Shown here: in pieces, positions 38,901-53,900 of the stretch | How the letters are laid out: every line of letters begins with the position of its first letter | Position numbering within the stretch: position 1 is the stretch's first letter | Assembly (NCBI RefSeq): GCF_000004195.4 | Contig: NC_030677.2 | Coordinates: 60,394,222-60,458,221 of the forward strand | Source of the DNA: Xenopus tropicalis | Lineage: Eukaryota > Chordata > Amphibia > Anura > Pipidae | DNA: 64,000 bases | Direction of reading: 5' to 3' | Program-made: the position numbers and the translations under genes | The notes under the pieces: generated by a model | Told to the model about the DNA's origin: nothing | Databases searched by the model: none | What the model saw: only the letters and a program-made list of their open reading frames with translations

Positions 38901-41900
38901 CAAACATGAATCAATTTTATTGGAATTCCACGTGAAAGACCAATACAAAGTGATGTACACGTGAGAAGTGGAACGAAAATCATACATTCCAAACATTTTT
39001 TACAAATAAATAACTGCAAAGTGGAGTGTGCGTAATTATTCAGCCCCCTGAGTCAATACTTTGTAGAACCCCCTTTTGCTGCAATTACAGCTGCCAGTCT
39101 TTTAGGGTTTGTCTCTACCAGCTTTGCACATCTAGAGACTGAAATCCTTGCCCATTCTTCTTTGCAAAACAGCTCCAGCTCAGTCAGATTAGATGGACAG
39201 CGTTTGTGAGCAGCAGTTTTCAGATCTTGCCACAGATTCTCCATTGGATTTAGATCTGGTCTGTGACTGGGCCATTCTAACACATGGATATGTTTTGTTT
39301 TAAACCATTCCATTGTTGCCCTGGCTTTATGTTTAGGGTTGTTGTCCTGCTGGAAGGTGAACCTCCGGCCCAGTCTCAAGTCTTTTGCAGACTCCAAGAG
39401 GTTTTCTTCCAAGATTGCCCTGTATTAGGCTCCATCCATCTTCCCATCAACTCTGACCAGCTTCCCTGTCCCTGCTGAAGAGAAGCACCCCCAGAGCATG
39501 ATGCTGCCACCACCATATTTGACAGTGGGGATGGTGTGTTCAGAGTAATGTGCAGTGTTTAGTTTTCCGCCACACATAGCGTTTTGCATTTTGGCCAAAA
39601 AGTTCCATTTTGGTCTCATCTGACCAGAGCACCTTCTTCCACATGTTTGCTGTGTCCTCCACATGGCTTGTGGCAAACTGCAAATGGGACTTCTTATGGT
39701 TTTCTGTTAACAATGGCTTTCTTCTTGCCACTCTTCCATAAAGGCCAACTTTGTGCAGTGCACGACTAATAGTTGTCCTATGGACAGATTCCCCCACCTG
39801 AGCTGTAGATCTCTGCAGCTCGTCCAGAGTCACCATGGGCCTCTTGGCTGCATTTCTGATCAGCGCTCTCCTTGTTCGGCCTGTGAGTTTAGGTGGACGG
39901 CCTTGTCTTGGTAGATTTACAGTTGTGCCATAATCCTTCCATTTCTGAATGATTGCTTGAACAGTGCTCCATGGGATGTTCAAGGCTTTGGAAATCTTTT
40001 TGTAGCCTAAGCCTGCTTTAAATTTCTCAGTAACTTTATCCCTGACCTGTCTGGTGTGTTCTTTGGACTTCATGGTGTTGTTGCTCCCAATATTCTCTTA
40101 GACAACCTCTGAGGCCGTCACAGAGCAGATGTATTTGTACTGACATTAGATTACACACAGGTGCACTCTATTTAGTCATTAGCACTCATCAGGCAATGTC
40201 TATGGGCAACTGACTGCACTCAGACCAAAGGGGGCTGAATAATTACGCACACCCCACTTTGCAGTTATTTATTTGTAAAAAATGTTTGGAATCATGTATG
40301 ATTTTCGTTCCAATTCTCACGTGTACACCACTTTGTATTGGTCTTTCACGTGGAATTCCAATAAAATTGATTCATGTTTGTGGCTGTAATGTGACAAAAT
40401 GTGGAAAAGTTCAAGGGGGCCGAATACTTTTGCAAGCCACTGTATGTAAACATGTAGCTATTAGGTAATTAATAAAAAACAGAAATTGTGTGAATAGAGC
40501 AGACTTACATACTGTAGAATAACAACTGATCAATAGAAAGAGTAGGCACAGTAAAGCTAAGGGGCAGATGAGGGATTCGAGATCACAACAGAAAAATTTA
40601 AATTTAAAATTTACCCATTAATAAATACACTTCTAAAAATCCAAAAGGAGTGAAAAGAAGGTGGGTAAATGTTTCTGTGGTGATCTCTAATCTCACATTT
40701 GATCTGCCCCTAAGTGTCGGACTTTAATCTAATATTAAACAAACATCCTACTGTACTGTGATTGACTGAAATGTACACAATAGATTTGTTTGTAGTAGTA
40801 AAGTTGTTGCTTATATTTATGTGTGCGTATAATAAAGTTATATATTCTCTATAGGGTATCATTGCAGAGTATAATAAAATAAATGGTATAAAAGAAGATG
40901 ATGACACAGACAAGTTCAAGGAGGCTATAGTCAAGTTCCACAAGCTGTTTGGGATGCCAGAAGAGGAGAAGTTAGTAAACTATTACTCATGCAGCTACTG
41001 GAAAGGCAGGGTTCCTCGACAAGGATGGATGTATCTCAGCATCAACCACCTTTGTTTCTACTCCTTTCTGCTGGGGAAAGAAGGTAATGCTACGTGATGC
41101 TGCTGTTTAATAAAACAGCTTTATCAGCATTGTATATTGGAGATTGGTTACTTAGGATTGCCATTGCAGTTTAACTGGAACACTGTGTGATTTAAACAAT
41201 CAACCCTAGCAGCCAGACTTCTGTGGATATGTGCAGTGTGGGTCAATATGGCCTAACTTGTCTGTGGCAAGATGTTATGGCAAAGTGGATTGCCGAAAAT
41301 GTAGAGCCAAGTGTTGGGGTCGGGTTGAATCCTTATGTATATATGGATTTGCCTCACCTCAGAAAAGTAAAGCAGTCCTACAAGTTGGACCTTTTCCTAT
41401 ATAATCAGTTTATACACTGTTGTTGGGCCTCATTTATGAACATTAGCCAGATATTCACTGGGGTAATAACCCATAGCAACCAATCCCTGATTAGGTTTTT
41501 TTCAGCCCGCTGCAAGTCAAAAAATCATTAGTTGCTAAGGGTTACTGTCCAGGTACATATTTGCCCAGTGTTCATAAATGGACCCCAGTTGTGATAGTTT
41601 TACATTTGCTCCATGTATGTATGTATAACTTTATATATAAAGCGCCACAAGGGTACGCTGCGCTGTACAATCTAATGATGATGTCCTGAAAATCTGCACT
41701 GATGGGGACTGACAACAAGCTGGGATGTCTTTTATTGTGACACTTAGTAATTCATTTTTTATGTAATATTTCTTAGCAAAACTGGTGATCCGATGGGTTG
41801 ATATAACACAGCTGGAAAAGACAGCCACGCTTCTGCTCCCTGACATGATTAAAGTCAACACACGCTCCAGTGAGCATTTCTTTTCTGTGTTCCTCAACAT

Positions 41901-44900
41901 TGGTGAGACATTCAAACTGATGGAGCAGCTTGCCAATATAGCCATGAGACAGCTTCTTGATAATGAGGGTTTTGAGCAGGACAGATCCCTCCCAAAACTG
42001 AAAAAGAAGTCTCCAAAAAAAGTGTCTGCCTTAAAACGGTGAGTTTGTGATAATGACCCCTTGTTGGCTTATGAGTCTCTGTATTTTTAGAACACTGATG
42101 GAATAAGATTTCTGCTTGCCTTGGTGCAAAATCATCTTATGGCCCCTATAAATATTAGGACTAGTTAATAAGTTATTTTTCATAAACACATATTAAAACT
42201 GCCTTTTAGTCAGTGTCACTGGGCTCCTGTATCTCTTGAGCACCCAGCAGTCACAGGGTGCTCTTCCTTTATAGTTAAAGCCTCTCCCTAATCAGATATA
42301 TAGGGAAAATATATGGCCATATAAGAATATTACAAATTGTTGAGAAGCAGTGTTGGACTTGGCCAGCGGAACACCAGGAAAAACCTGGTGGGCCCCACTG
42401 ACACAGTCCAGCTCCCAGGGCCACTCTCGGTGCGATTAGGGTGTTAGGGGGGCCTGGCTGCGCTGTACTTACTTAACAATCCGAGTCCCCTGCATCACTT
42501 GAAGGGGTAATTCACAACCTCAATGCCCTCACTGTGAAAAACCCCTCTGCTGGTTTAAATGAAAGTTCAGTTCCTCTAATCTAAAGGGGGGCCTCTGATG
42601 CACTGATCGTTGTATGGGAAAAAGAACATCCCCTATCAGTCGATTATCCCCTCTAATGTACTTGTACAGATTAATCATGTCCCCTCGCAAGCGCCTCTTT
42701 TCTAGAGAAAACAACCTCTACAGACCTTGGCCCAACTTTTCAGTTTCTTCGGCCTGCTCTCCCCGCCTGCGACCTTACAATGCTGGGTTCCGGCTCTCTG
42801 ATTTATAGGTGCATGTCTATCCCCACCCTGCCCCTTATGTGACATCATAGGTGGGCAGAATGGGCGTGGATCTATAAATAGAGGGGACTAGCTGGGTCTG
42901 GTAGGGTTTCTTCTGGATGCTGGCCGGTTAGGGTCGTGGTTCCAGTCGTGTTTTAGTCAACGCACACATCGTTAAAGAACAAATACTGTATATACTCGAG
43001 TATAAGCCTAGTTTTTCAGCACCCAAAATGTGCTGAAAAAGTTGCCCTCGGCTTATACTCGAGTCGGGTGCCATGGGTCCCTCCAGACTAGCACCCTCTG
43101 TCCTTTGTGTGCAAATCACACCCCAACCAGACCCTCCAGTGCCCTGGCCCACTCCCAAATTCATCTTCATCTACCATCCTCACCTGTCCCATTCTTCACT
43201 AGACATTGCACTTTATATTCTATATTAAGGATTTTAAGTCTTTGTGTTTTAGCTTGGTTGCTGATTGTGCTAAGGGGGTAGTACTCTTAAGGTATCATTG
43301 TTGATACCATATAGTTTCCCACCCTAGGCTTATACTCGAGTCAATAAGTTTTTCCAGCTTTCTTAGGTAAAATTAGGTACCTCGGCTTATATTCGGATCG
43401 GCTTATACTCGAGTATATACGGTATTATGTTCCAGGCCAATATCCCTCAATTTTATTATTAAAGGGGACCTGTCACCCAGACATAAAAAGCTGTATAATG
43501 AAAGTCCTTTTAAAATTAATTATAAAATCCAAATGCCTTTTTTATTAATATATCCATACCCACAATAAAGCTATCTCGTTCCCTTTTTCAATGTAGCATT
43601 CCCTATTCCCTTTTCAGTGTAGGGAATGCTACATTGAAAAAGGGAACGAGAGGTTCCCGAAACATCTATATCCTTCTCACTGATTACTCCAATAAACCTG
43701 CATGGAGGCAGTTCTTTGAACCTACTGAATCGTGAGTGACTTCCTTTTTTGTATATTGCACTTCTATAGCTAGAAGCCGCGGCTTTTAGGAATACGCACT
43801 CCAAGTTAACTTAACTATAGACTTAATTTTGGATAGCACAACCGATTTTTTCTTTTCGCTTTATATATTCTAATACTTTACCTCAGTAGCTGTCACTTGG
43901 CCAGTAAATTTATAACCTGTGAATATGGGGGAATATGCAATAAGGATCTTTAAGCCAAACAGTGAATGAACAGCCAGTTTATTATCCTACTATTTTTATA
44001 CAGGGATTCAAAAAGAGAAGTATATTCTTTTTTATCATTTTTTGTGCATTGTTTTGCAGTGATTTGGATGCCAGAGCAAAGAGTGAGAGATACCGGGCAC
44101 TGTTCCGCCTACCAAAAGATGAGAAGCTGGATGGACACACTGATTGCACACTCTGGACACCATTTAGTAAAAGGCACATTCTGGGGCAGATGTTTGTTTC
44201 CACAAATTATATTTGCTTCACTAGTAAAGAAGAGAACTTGTGCAGCCTGATCATTCCATTGCGAGAGGTGAGAAAGTTGCTGCATGTTGTACAGCTGGTA
44301 ATGAGCAGCTGGGCTTTTATATTACAATAACAAATCTGGAGAGAATAACCTATAAAGCATAATCCTTCCAACATGCCTTATAAAACAAGAAGGCGTTATT
44401 GAACTTGGCTCCAGAGGTAGTTGACAGAATCTATTTATATGTGTTTATTAATGCAGTTCAAGGGCCAATAAAACGAAAAAAGGAATATTCTGTTAAACAA
44501 TATCTTTCTGGCTTGCCTTGTAAAAGAACATGAATGTGTGTAATTGAATTGGCTCCAGAGATAGAGTAAACATATAAAACTACTAAAAGACCCAGTAAAA
44601 CCAAACAAATGTATACACATAATGTGTCCTTTGTGACACCAGTAAAATTCATATGTTTGCTTCTGAACTTATAATATAGTTTATGTAAGTGAACTACCGT
44701 GTAAACATAGGAGCTGCCATTTAAACTTCAGTAGTGCTGTGCTGCCCATATTTACTAGATGACAGAGAAGCTTAGGGTAAGCTGCACACTGCATGTATTG
44801 TACGGGGCACACACTTATTATTATGCCTCTTATTGCTCTAGCCTTTGTGGCCAGGGGTATAGTAAATGACCCCTATAATCTTTAAATGTAAATATGCCAA

Positions 44901-47900
44901 TAGCAGCCAGGGATTTGTTTGAATGAGAGACTGATATAGTTATAGGAGAGGATCTGAATTGAAAGATAAGTAATGAAGTAACAATAATAATTAAATTGTA
45001 GCCTCACAAAGCAATAGCTTTTTGGCTGCTGGGGTCAGTGACCCCCATTTAAAAGCTGAAAAGAGTTAGAATTGAGGAAGGTCCCCAAGGATTTGCAACA
45101 GTTTCTCCTGTGATATATAGAATTTTACATGGTGTTTGTTCTGATAAATAGTAAAAGTACCATGTATGCGCTTGAGAGAAAGATGGTGCTAAGAATCCCT
45201 TTGTTTTTAGGTGACAATAGTAGAAAAGGCTGACAGCTCCAGTGTGTTGCCAAGCCCTCTTTCTATTAGCACCAGAAACAGAATGACTTTCCTGTTTGCC
45301 AACCTAAAGGACCGAGACTTTCTTGTGCAGAGGATATCTGACTTCCTGCAGCAGACTACTCTCAAAATGTATTTTGATAAAGACATTTCTGGAAGCGACA
45401 ACAGCCTTGATGAAGAGGTAAGTGTGTAAGTGTGTAGAGCCCAACTCCTCCTGCTGACATTGTCCATAGTAGCAAGTAACTTCATGAGTACTGAATATAC
45501 TCAGTAGGCTAGTGTGTATTAAAGAAGGACATATAAGGGCCTATTTATTATGCTGCATAAAATGAAATTCACAGAAAAAACGGTGTAAAAAGCTGTGTAA
45601 AATAAATGGAGAGGTTGTTGTTGAATGTCAGATTTTATGTTATTATTTCTGCTGTTTTTGTTTTTTTTTTAATTCTGCCGTTTTTTACGCGATGAAGCCT
45701 GGCATTTTGTGGCAGATATCGTCACAGTTTTTTACACTGCATAATAAATCTGCCCATGTTTGGATAGGTTAAAAGGGAGAACTGCCTGTTGCAGGATGAA
45801 CCACTTAGGTGGTTGATTGGATTATGTACAAACATGCACACATCAAATGTTATTTTACTACTCTGCAATATACTTAAAAAAGAGATTTGCTAAATGGCTG
45901 CTATGGGTCACTGGGCTTTTGCATTATGGATCCTTCCCGTTTTCACCCTTCCTTGAAAGTTGTGCTTGTTCAGCAGTTACACAGCTAGTTTTTGGTGTAG
46001 AATCCTGCCACATAGGTCCTTGTAGTTGGTAGGCACATCATTTAGGCAGCTCCATGATATACAGTAAATTACAGGAAGGTACTGTATTATTAATAGTTCT
46101 TGTGTGTTATGTATTAATATGTGTGTGTTGCTTTAACAGGTTTACTCCAGGGCCAGCGTATTTGTTTCCTGCAGCCCTAAGCAAAGCGTTGGCAATGAAA
46201 CAGATGGTGAGCGCCAATTCAACCTAAACTGCAATAGTGCGCCAACTGCAACCCAGACACTAATGACCATGTATCGCAGGAGGTCGCCGGAAGAGTTCAA
46301 TCCTAAACTGGTAATGATTTCATTATTTGTTAATGCAATATCTTTAATGTAGACTCGATGGGGGGAATTCACAAAAGTGGTGATATTGAGACAAAATAAA
46401 AATGGAGATAGATTTGTGGGATTTTCCACCTAATTCATAAACCTCTCTCTCCACTTTTGTGAATTTGTCTTTTAATCAGACAGTTTACAGATTTTGTCAT
46501 TTTCCCGACATATTTTTTTTTTATGAATCTGCCTTTAGCTCTTAGTAAATCTGTCGGTACCATCAAACCCAGTCCAAACACAGCTACATGAGCCTTGGGG
46601 TAAGGATTTTACCAGCAGGATTTTGCATTTCATATGCCATTTCAAGTTGGGGGCATTTCCCGAGGGGTAATTTTAGTTTGCACAGGGAAACTATACATCA
46701 TTTTTTTCAGGACAATCTATCATTTTTTTCTATATTTCTGTGTAATTCCACTTCTGTAACAAGATTTAAGGGTCTAAATACCTTCTTCTCTAGCCCCTAC
46801 TCATTACTAGGCAGCAGCAATCTGGCCCACGCACCAACATGCCCAGTGAATAGAGCTCCAACAGGACTAGGACCCACCGGGTTTTTATCCAGTGCCCTGT
46901 TGGGCCAGTCCAACCCTGTACCCCAATATCCCAGTTTGGGTGCCAGTGTGCATGTGCTGTTTGCTGATCCCCAAGATGGCTGCTGGGAACAGGTGGGGAC
47001 CAATGCTGTCGGGCAGCTCTGTAGTTCTGCACATGCTATGGGGGCACAGATAAGTTGGGGCAAATGTCAGTGAAGTGATTAAAGACGGGGCACTGCTGCT
47101 GCTAAAACTAAAAATTTGCCTGGGAGGCTTTACTTTTCCTTTTAATAAAAATGTTTACAATATATTCACACAAAATGTTATTATTGCCTCATTGATTAAG
47201 CTATAATTGGCATAATTATGAAACTTTTTAAATATAAATTGAACTTTTTTTTAATCAGTGTTTTACTAGTTTATAAAATGTTAATGAGGCTTTTTGCAGC
47301 TTTTGTTCTAGGGTGAGACAGAAACTTGTCCCCTAACAATAGGCTGCTAATCCCCATTAATATATTAACGATCCCCCCATGGGACCCCTACCTTAGGTGT
47401 GAAATGGAGATTGGGGGAAACAAAACAAAATAGAAGAGCTTAGAATTGATCTAACAGTGTAACAGAGTTACACTGAGCTTTACTCCATTTTGAAAATGTC
47501 GGGAAAAAATGTCGTTAAAATGTTGTTTAAATGTCGTTTAAACGACAAATTCACAAAAGTGTCTGTAAACTGTCTTTTTTTCACCAAAAACACAAAAGTG
47601 GCGGTTGAGTCGGAATTTAGGCGGATTTTTGTTTGTGAATCCGGAGAAAGTGTTTTCCACCAGTTTTTCCACCACTTTTACTCCAAAAAAGGGTTCTCTC
47701 TACTTCCCCCCAATATGTTTGTGCCTGGCCAGAGAGAATGTGTAATTTTCTATCATTATTATCTCAGTCTCACACTGTATCCCCAGTTGATGCCACAATT
47801 TTTTTTTTTACATGTGGTGACACATGAAAGTAATGTTGTTTTCGCAGAGCTTCTAATCATTCACTTTATCTGTACAGTTGCTTTAAGGGCTCTGGCACAC

Positions 47901-50900
47901 AGGGAGATTAGTTGCCCGCAACAAAACTCCCTGTTCGCGGGCGACTAATCTCCCCGAGTTGCCATGACCCGCCATCCCACCGAAAATTTCCCGAAAATCG
48001 TGGGCGACTAATCTCCCTGTGTGCCAGAGCCCTAAGGAGGTGAACCAGATTTGGGATCTGTGTGGTGCCACAGATCAGGGGCATAACTATAAGTTAATGG
48101 ATCCCACATGCAACCTTTTGTACAGTCTCTCTAAACTTTGCACATCAACCCATCTGGTGGTTTTATCCACACTGTGGCCATGTTCCTACCATGCCCCTGG
48201 CCATGCCTATGATCACACTACCAGCCCCACCCAACACTGTCCATTGCCATATGCACTATGTCCATGGTTAGCAGTTTTTTTTCGTTGTTGGTGTCTAACC
48301 ACCCCCATTCCCAGTAAATAGGTGTGGTATCCTCTCTCTTCAATCCTATTGCACAGTGACAGGTTGAAAGGGGCATTTTGCTTGGCAGTGGAGGACAAAA
48401 CACCTTGTGTGTCATTATTCTTTAAAACAGACTCATGCTAAATCCACTTACCCCACCAAATACAAAGTTTTCTCTGTTGTTTTTAGTTGATGTTTCCTTT
48501 TAACTTTCCATGGAAATAAGTAGCCAGGAGTTTGGTACAGGTCAGCCTTTGTGCAGACACATAGAGCTTATTGAAGTTTGAAAATGCATAGCTCTAAAAT
48601 CTGCTCCGTGTGTCTGCACACAGGCAGTGTCTCTTGGTGCAAACACACCAGAGAGCGGAGCAGAGGAGCTGCCCTATGTGCAGTAGCCTGGAAGGGGCAT
48701 CAGCCTGATAGCTGAAAATGCTGGACAGACAATGGACTTATAATACATCACAGGAGTTTTAGTTTTATTACAGCTTACCCTGAGCACATAAAATTCCAAC
48801 ATTACCAGATCATCTGCATTCCCTGACAATCAGGGCCTTTTCCACAATTTAGAAAAAACAGACAGTTTGTTTTTAGCCTGGACACAAGTCTAGAAACATT
48901 CCTGTGTGCATTGATATTTTTAGCTGCTTTTTACAAGAAAAAAAGGTCTGTGTTTCTACCCCAAAAATAGACTGCTCTTGTTTGCAATATGAATGTCGGG
49001 ATTGTTTACTAAAGATGTTTACAAAAAAAAAAGCATAGTAACATCTATTTACATATAGAGGTGGTCGATAAGCTGTTTTGAGCTAGGCATGCATATAAAG
49101 ATATGCTTGTTTGAGAGGATACGAGACAAGAGGATCTCTGCCCAATTAGGCCATGCAATTGCTGAGCTAAAATATGATATTCCTATTGTTTCCCCAATGA
49201 TAACATTATAATACAGGCCTTTACAATCTTGTTGAGAGAGTATTGCATCAACTGGCCAATGCGGTCATTATCCAGTGGGATTTTATAACCCGCACATGTA
49301 CTGACTGGATATTGATATGCCAGGTTATGAGGAATGTCCCAGCATGGGCCAATAAGCTGATATTTAGCAATTTTATATTTGCCAGTGTATAGGTAGCTTT
49401 ACTTTATTGGGCATCTTAATGGGTTTAACATAAGATCACTAGGACAGACTCAAACTTATGAAACACCATATGTATCTTATAGATTGTTCTTGGCTTTTGT
49501 GTTATACTGAGATATGTATTTTTATTTGCTTCCAAGGCCAAGGAGTTTCTGAAGGAGCAAGCCTGGAAGACACACTTTACAGAATATGGCCAAGGGGTGT
49601 GCATGTATCGTACAGAGAAAACACGCGACCTTGTTCTGAAAGGCATCCCGGAGGTCATGCGAGGGGAGCTATGGCTGCTGTTTTCAGGTCAGTGCCATCC
49701 TTTAGCTAGTTTATCAGGATGTACGTATCTGCAGGGAGTTAAGACTTAAGTAAAGCCATTAATGACAGGAGCAATAATGAGCTATTCTGTTATTGAGGAT
49801 CACATGTTGTCCATCAATAGGAGCCATAAATGAGATGGCCACACACCCTGGGTATTATGAGGAGTTGGTTGAGAAGTCCATGGGCAAATATAATCTTGCT
49901 ACAGAGGAAATCGAACGAGACCTGCACCGTTCTCTCCCAGAGCATCCTGCCTTTCAGAATGAAATAGGGATATCGGCACTGCGGAGAGTGCTCACTGCTT
50001 ATGCCTTCAGGAACCCAAACATTGGTTACTGCCAAGTAAGTGCCACTTAACCCTTTTAAGTTAACCCTTTAAAGTCATGCTTTCTTGTCTCCTTAGTATA
50101 TGCAAAACCAATAGACTAGAATAATTTTGTAGGAAAGAAGCTACAGTATATGACTATTTTGTATGAATAACCAAACAATTCTGTGTAGAATTTGATTAAA
50201 AGGAAATTATACACTCTACATATGTTCTGCATCATGGTGACTTAAGCTACCATATTTCTTATTGGTCGCTTCAGATTAAGTATCTTCTATAAGAAAAAAA
50301 AAACAAACTGCTCATTAAAGGATGAAAGATCTCTTTGCAGAAAGGTCTGTCCACGCAAGATGTTACATTCTCAAGCTTTTTTGTCTTTTAAGGGAAAATA
50401 AAAGAAAGTCAGTGTTTTTATAAGTAGGCTATATCACATAGTCAGGAAATGTTATTTAGCAAACTAAAGAAACCCTTTTCGTGGCTCCCCAGTTATATTC
50501 ACAGTTAGAAGCCAGTACAGGTATCGGACCCCTTATCCAGAAACCCGTTATCCAGAAAGCTCCGAATCACGGAATGCCCGTCTCCCATAGACTCCATTTT
50601 AATCAAATAATTCAGAATTTTAAAACTGATTTCCTTTTTCTATGTAGAAATAAAACAGAACCTTGTAATTGATCACAACTAAGATATAATTAATCCTTAT
50701 TGGATGCAAAACAATCCTATTGGGCTTAATTAATGTTTTATTGATTTTTTAGTAGACTTAAGGTATTGAGATCCAAATTACGGAAAGACCCCTTATCCGG
50801 AATACCCTTGGCCCCCGAGCATTCTGGATAATGGGTCCTATACCTGTATTGTGTGCTTTTCAATGAGTGCTAAGTCTCTGATCCTGCTTTCTAGAATAGG

Positions 50901-53900
50901 GACACATGAGCTGTCAGTCTCCTTGCATAGGGAGTATGTGTATGTCAGCAAGGGCAGTGGTTTGTACAGCATGCCATTTTACAGACAGAACAGTGGGATT
51001 CTTTATGCTGCTGTAATAGTTTGAGTCATACATCGTCAGCACAATCAACAGCTTGGGCTGAAATGTCTATTTTACTGCTGTTTGATTTCCTTTAAAATTG
51101 TTGACAGTAGCAAATGATGCTGCAAACATCCGCCCTGACCCAGTTTACAGAATACAACAGAGGTTTTTATGATGATGTATCATATTCAGGGAAAGTGAAA
51201 CCCAGTGATTGTCTTTGTTCTCCCTCTAAGGGGTCTCAGTAATGCTGGGGGCCATAGCAGTTTGCCTTTGTGCTCTAGTAAAATTAACTGTACAAGCAGG
51301 ACTGATTTCAGGGATGGGTAAAGAGGGCATTTGCTTTGGGCTATCGGCATCACAGGAGCCGGTTGAAGTTAAATGTTATGATTTTATGCAGTCAAAAATC
51401 CAAGACATTAAATTTCATCTACAAGATCAAATGAATCATTGCCCTACAGTGACAGAAATTTTAATAAAAAATAAATGGTAGTGCTTGTCTGGCTTTACCA
51501 AGGGGTCATTTTTGGCCAGTTAATATTTTAGAAATTATAGTTTCCTTATTTCAATCAGCCAGAAAATCCTGCATAAAGTATTTATTCTTATTATTTCCCA
51601 AAACTTTACCTACTATATGATGCACCCCTCCTTCTTTTGCAGGCTATGAATATAGTGACATCAGTCCTCCTTCTATATGCCAAAGAAGAGGAAGCCTTTT
51701 GGTTGCTTGTAGCTCTGTGTGAACGCATGCTTCCCGATTACTATAACACCAGGGTGGTTGGTATGTATCTGGGGATAATGATATTTACCCTTGTATGTAC
51801 AAAATACATTAGAGGACCAGCCACTGTATACCAGAGGACTCATTAGGCATCCAAATGCTATTATCAAACCGCATTCTTGTTCTCAGTGCCATGTTTATTG
51901 ATGGGGGGGCAGGGCAACAAAGCAATTGGGGGTGGTTGCTGTCTGTAAGCTATATATAATATTTGACTGTTTAACTTCTAGATATTATATTATATTATTA
52001 TTATTATATTATTATTATATAACACCCCCTGACCTTTAGCTTAAACTGCTGCTAAAGGTCCACAGGTATATTATGGCCCTATATTGTACATTCTATATCA
52101 CAGTCTCTGCCCAGAGACTGATCCACACCCGTAAGCTACCGTAGAGGCTGGACATCACTTTGTTGAGCGGTGTGGAAGCCCCTTTTTGCACAGATCAATG
52201 ATCAGCTGCCTCTCATGGACATCCCTATTGCCTATGCTTTTTACACTATAGAAATACAGTGCAGGTGTGCCTGATTTTCATGGGTTTTTTTGATAAGAAT
52301 GTGTTTTGCAGCAAGAATAGTGCTGGGGTTTTCACAAATGTAGTATCAGGTGGTGATCGGTGGTGAAAAGCACTGCAGATAAATGACCCCTCTGTCCACA
52401 GACCTAGAGGCAGCTCTGCTTGCCTTGATCTATAATTTCCAGGGGAAACACTGAAAAGAGTTTGTCCAGATATATTTCCTTTTTTCCAGACAAATAATGC
52501 TGAATTATTGATAACTAAACTTTTATTGTTTATTAGACTTTTATAACATGGGATTTATGGTGTATAAGACTTCAGTTCATTCAGTAGTTTAGTAATTGTC
52601 TAGGATAGCTAACTCTAGTATTTTAATCATAACGAAAGCCAGAGACCAGCAAATTGCACCCCTATTAACAATACTTTTTTGCTTCCACTACAGGTGCTCT
52701 TGTAGACCAAGGAGTATTTGAAGAGTTGGCCAGGGATTATGTGCCACAGTTGTACGACTGCATGCAGGACCTGGGTGTGATCTCCACCATCTCACTCTCA
52801 TGGTTCCTCACCCTGTTCCTCAGTGTAATGCCCTTTGAAAGTGCAGTTGTGGTCGTAGATTGTTTCTTCTATGAAGGCATCAAGGTGATATTCCAGCTAG
52901 CCCTTGCTGTTCTAGAGGCAAATGTGGACAAGCTTCTGAACTGTAAAGACGATGGAGAAGCAATGACTGTTTTGGGCAGGTATATTCTGAGTTAATTTCT
53001 CACACAATAGCTAGGGGAACACAGGGACTGTAGGGTATAGCTTCCACCTGTTGGAGGCAGTTCACTAGGGAACAAGAAAAGACTCCTTCCTCTCTAGCTA
53101 TACCCCCCAGATCCAACTTCTCTTACCTATTCAAAGTCTAGTAACCAATAGCAGTCCATCAGATTTTTGCCTTCTAAGAACAGATTGGTAAATGCTTTGT
53201 TGCTATGGGGGTATTGGACCTGAAGATAGCTAAAACCCTTATTCCCCTATATGTAATAAAGGGCAGTAAGTGCCTGGGTGCAGTAACCCAGAGCAACCAA
53301 TGAGATACTTTCTTTTATACGTGTCCAGTAAATGCTACCTGCTTTAGTGTACTCCACCTGCAGACTTCTCTAACATAACCCCTATGTGTTATGTTGCCTT
53401 TTTTAGACTTTCTCAGAAAAGCCTTTTTGCAGTCAGGCCTGACTTTGTTTCATACAAACGTAAAGAATTATAGAACAATTTCTTTTTAATAGTGACAGTA
53501 TGCTGCCTGCGTATTCTGTTTCCTTTAGGTATTTAGATAGCGTGACTAACAAAGACAGCACCTTGCCACCAATCCCGCACCTCCATTCTCTCATCACAGA
53601 CGATTCTGAGCCCTATCCAGAGGTGGACATCTTTAAACTGATCAGCACTTCCTATCAGGTACATTTCCCATAATGCACTTCCGCTGAATAGCAAGAAATA
53701 TTCCCAGCAGTGGTACTAAAATTCCATTTATAGACTAGACTTCAGTCTAGTTAGCACAGTTTGTACTTCAAAATATATGCATTTGTAAAGCTTGTTTCAC
53801 CATTTGCAGAAATTTGGAACAATAAGAGCCGACTTGATAGAACAGATGAGATTCAAACAAAGGCTTAAAGTGATACAGACTCTTGAGGACACTACGAAAA

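Noticed and set aside
38747..39019. Open frames over the Tc1 terminal repeats (also 40259-40468)
   Set aside because: Both are translations of the same inverted repeat, so their mutual similarity reflects the transposon ends and not a gene family.
46588..47073. 161-codon open frame in intron 8
   Set aside because: Does not match any protein I know, lies between a MITE and anonymous intron, and is not in frame with TBC1D9 exons 8 and 9, which join correctly without it.
47490..47948. 152-codon open frame in intron 8
   Set aside because: Runs through low-complexity T-rich sequence and into the MITE at 47887; translation looks like noise.
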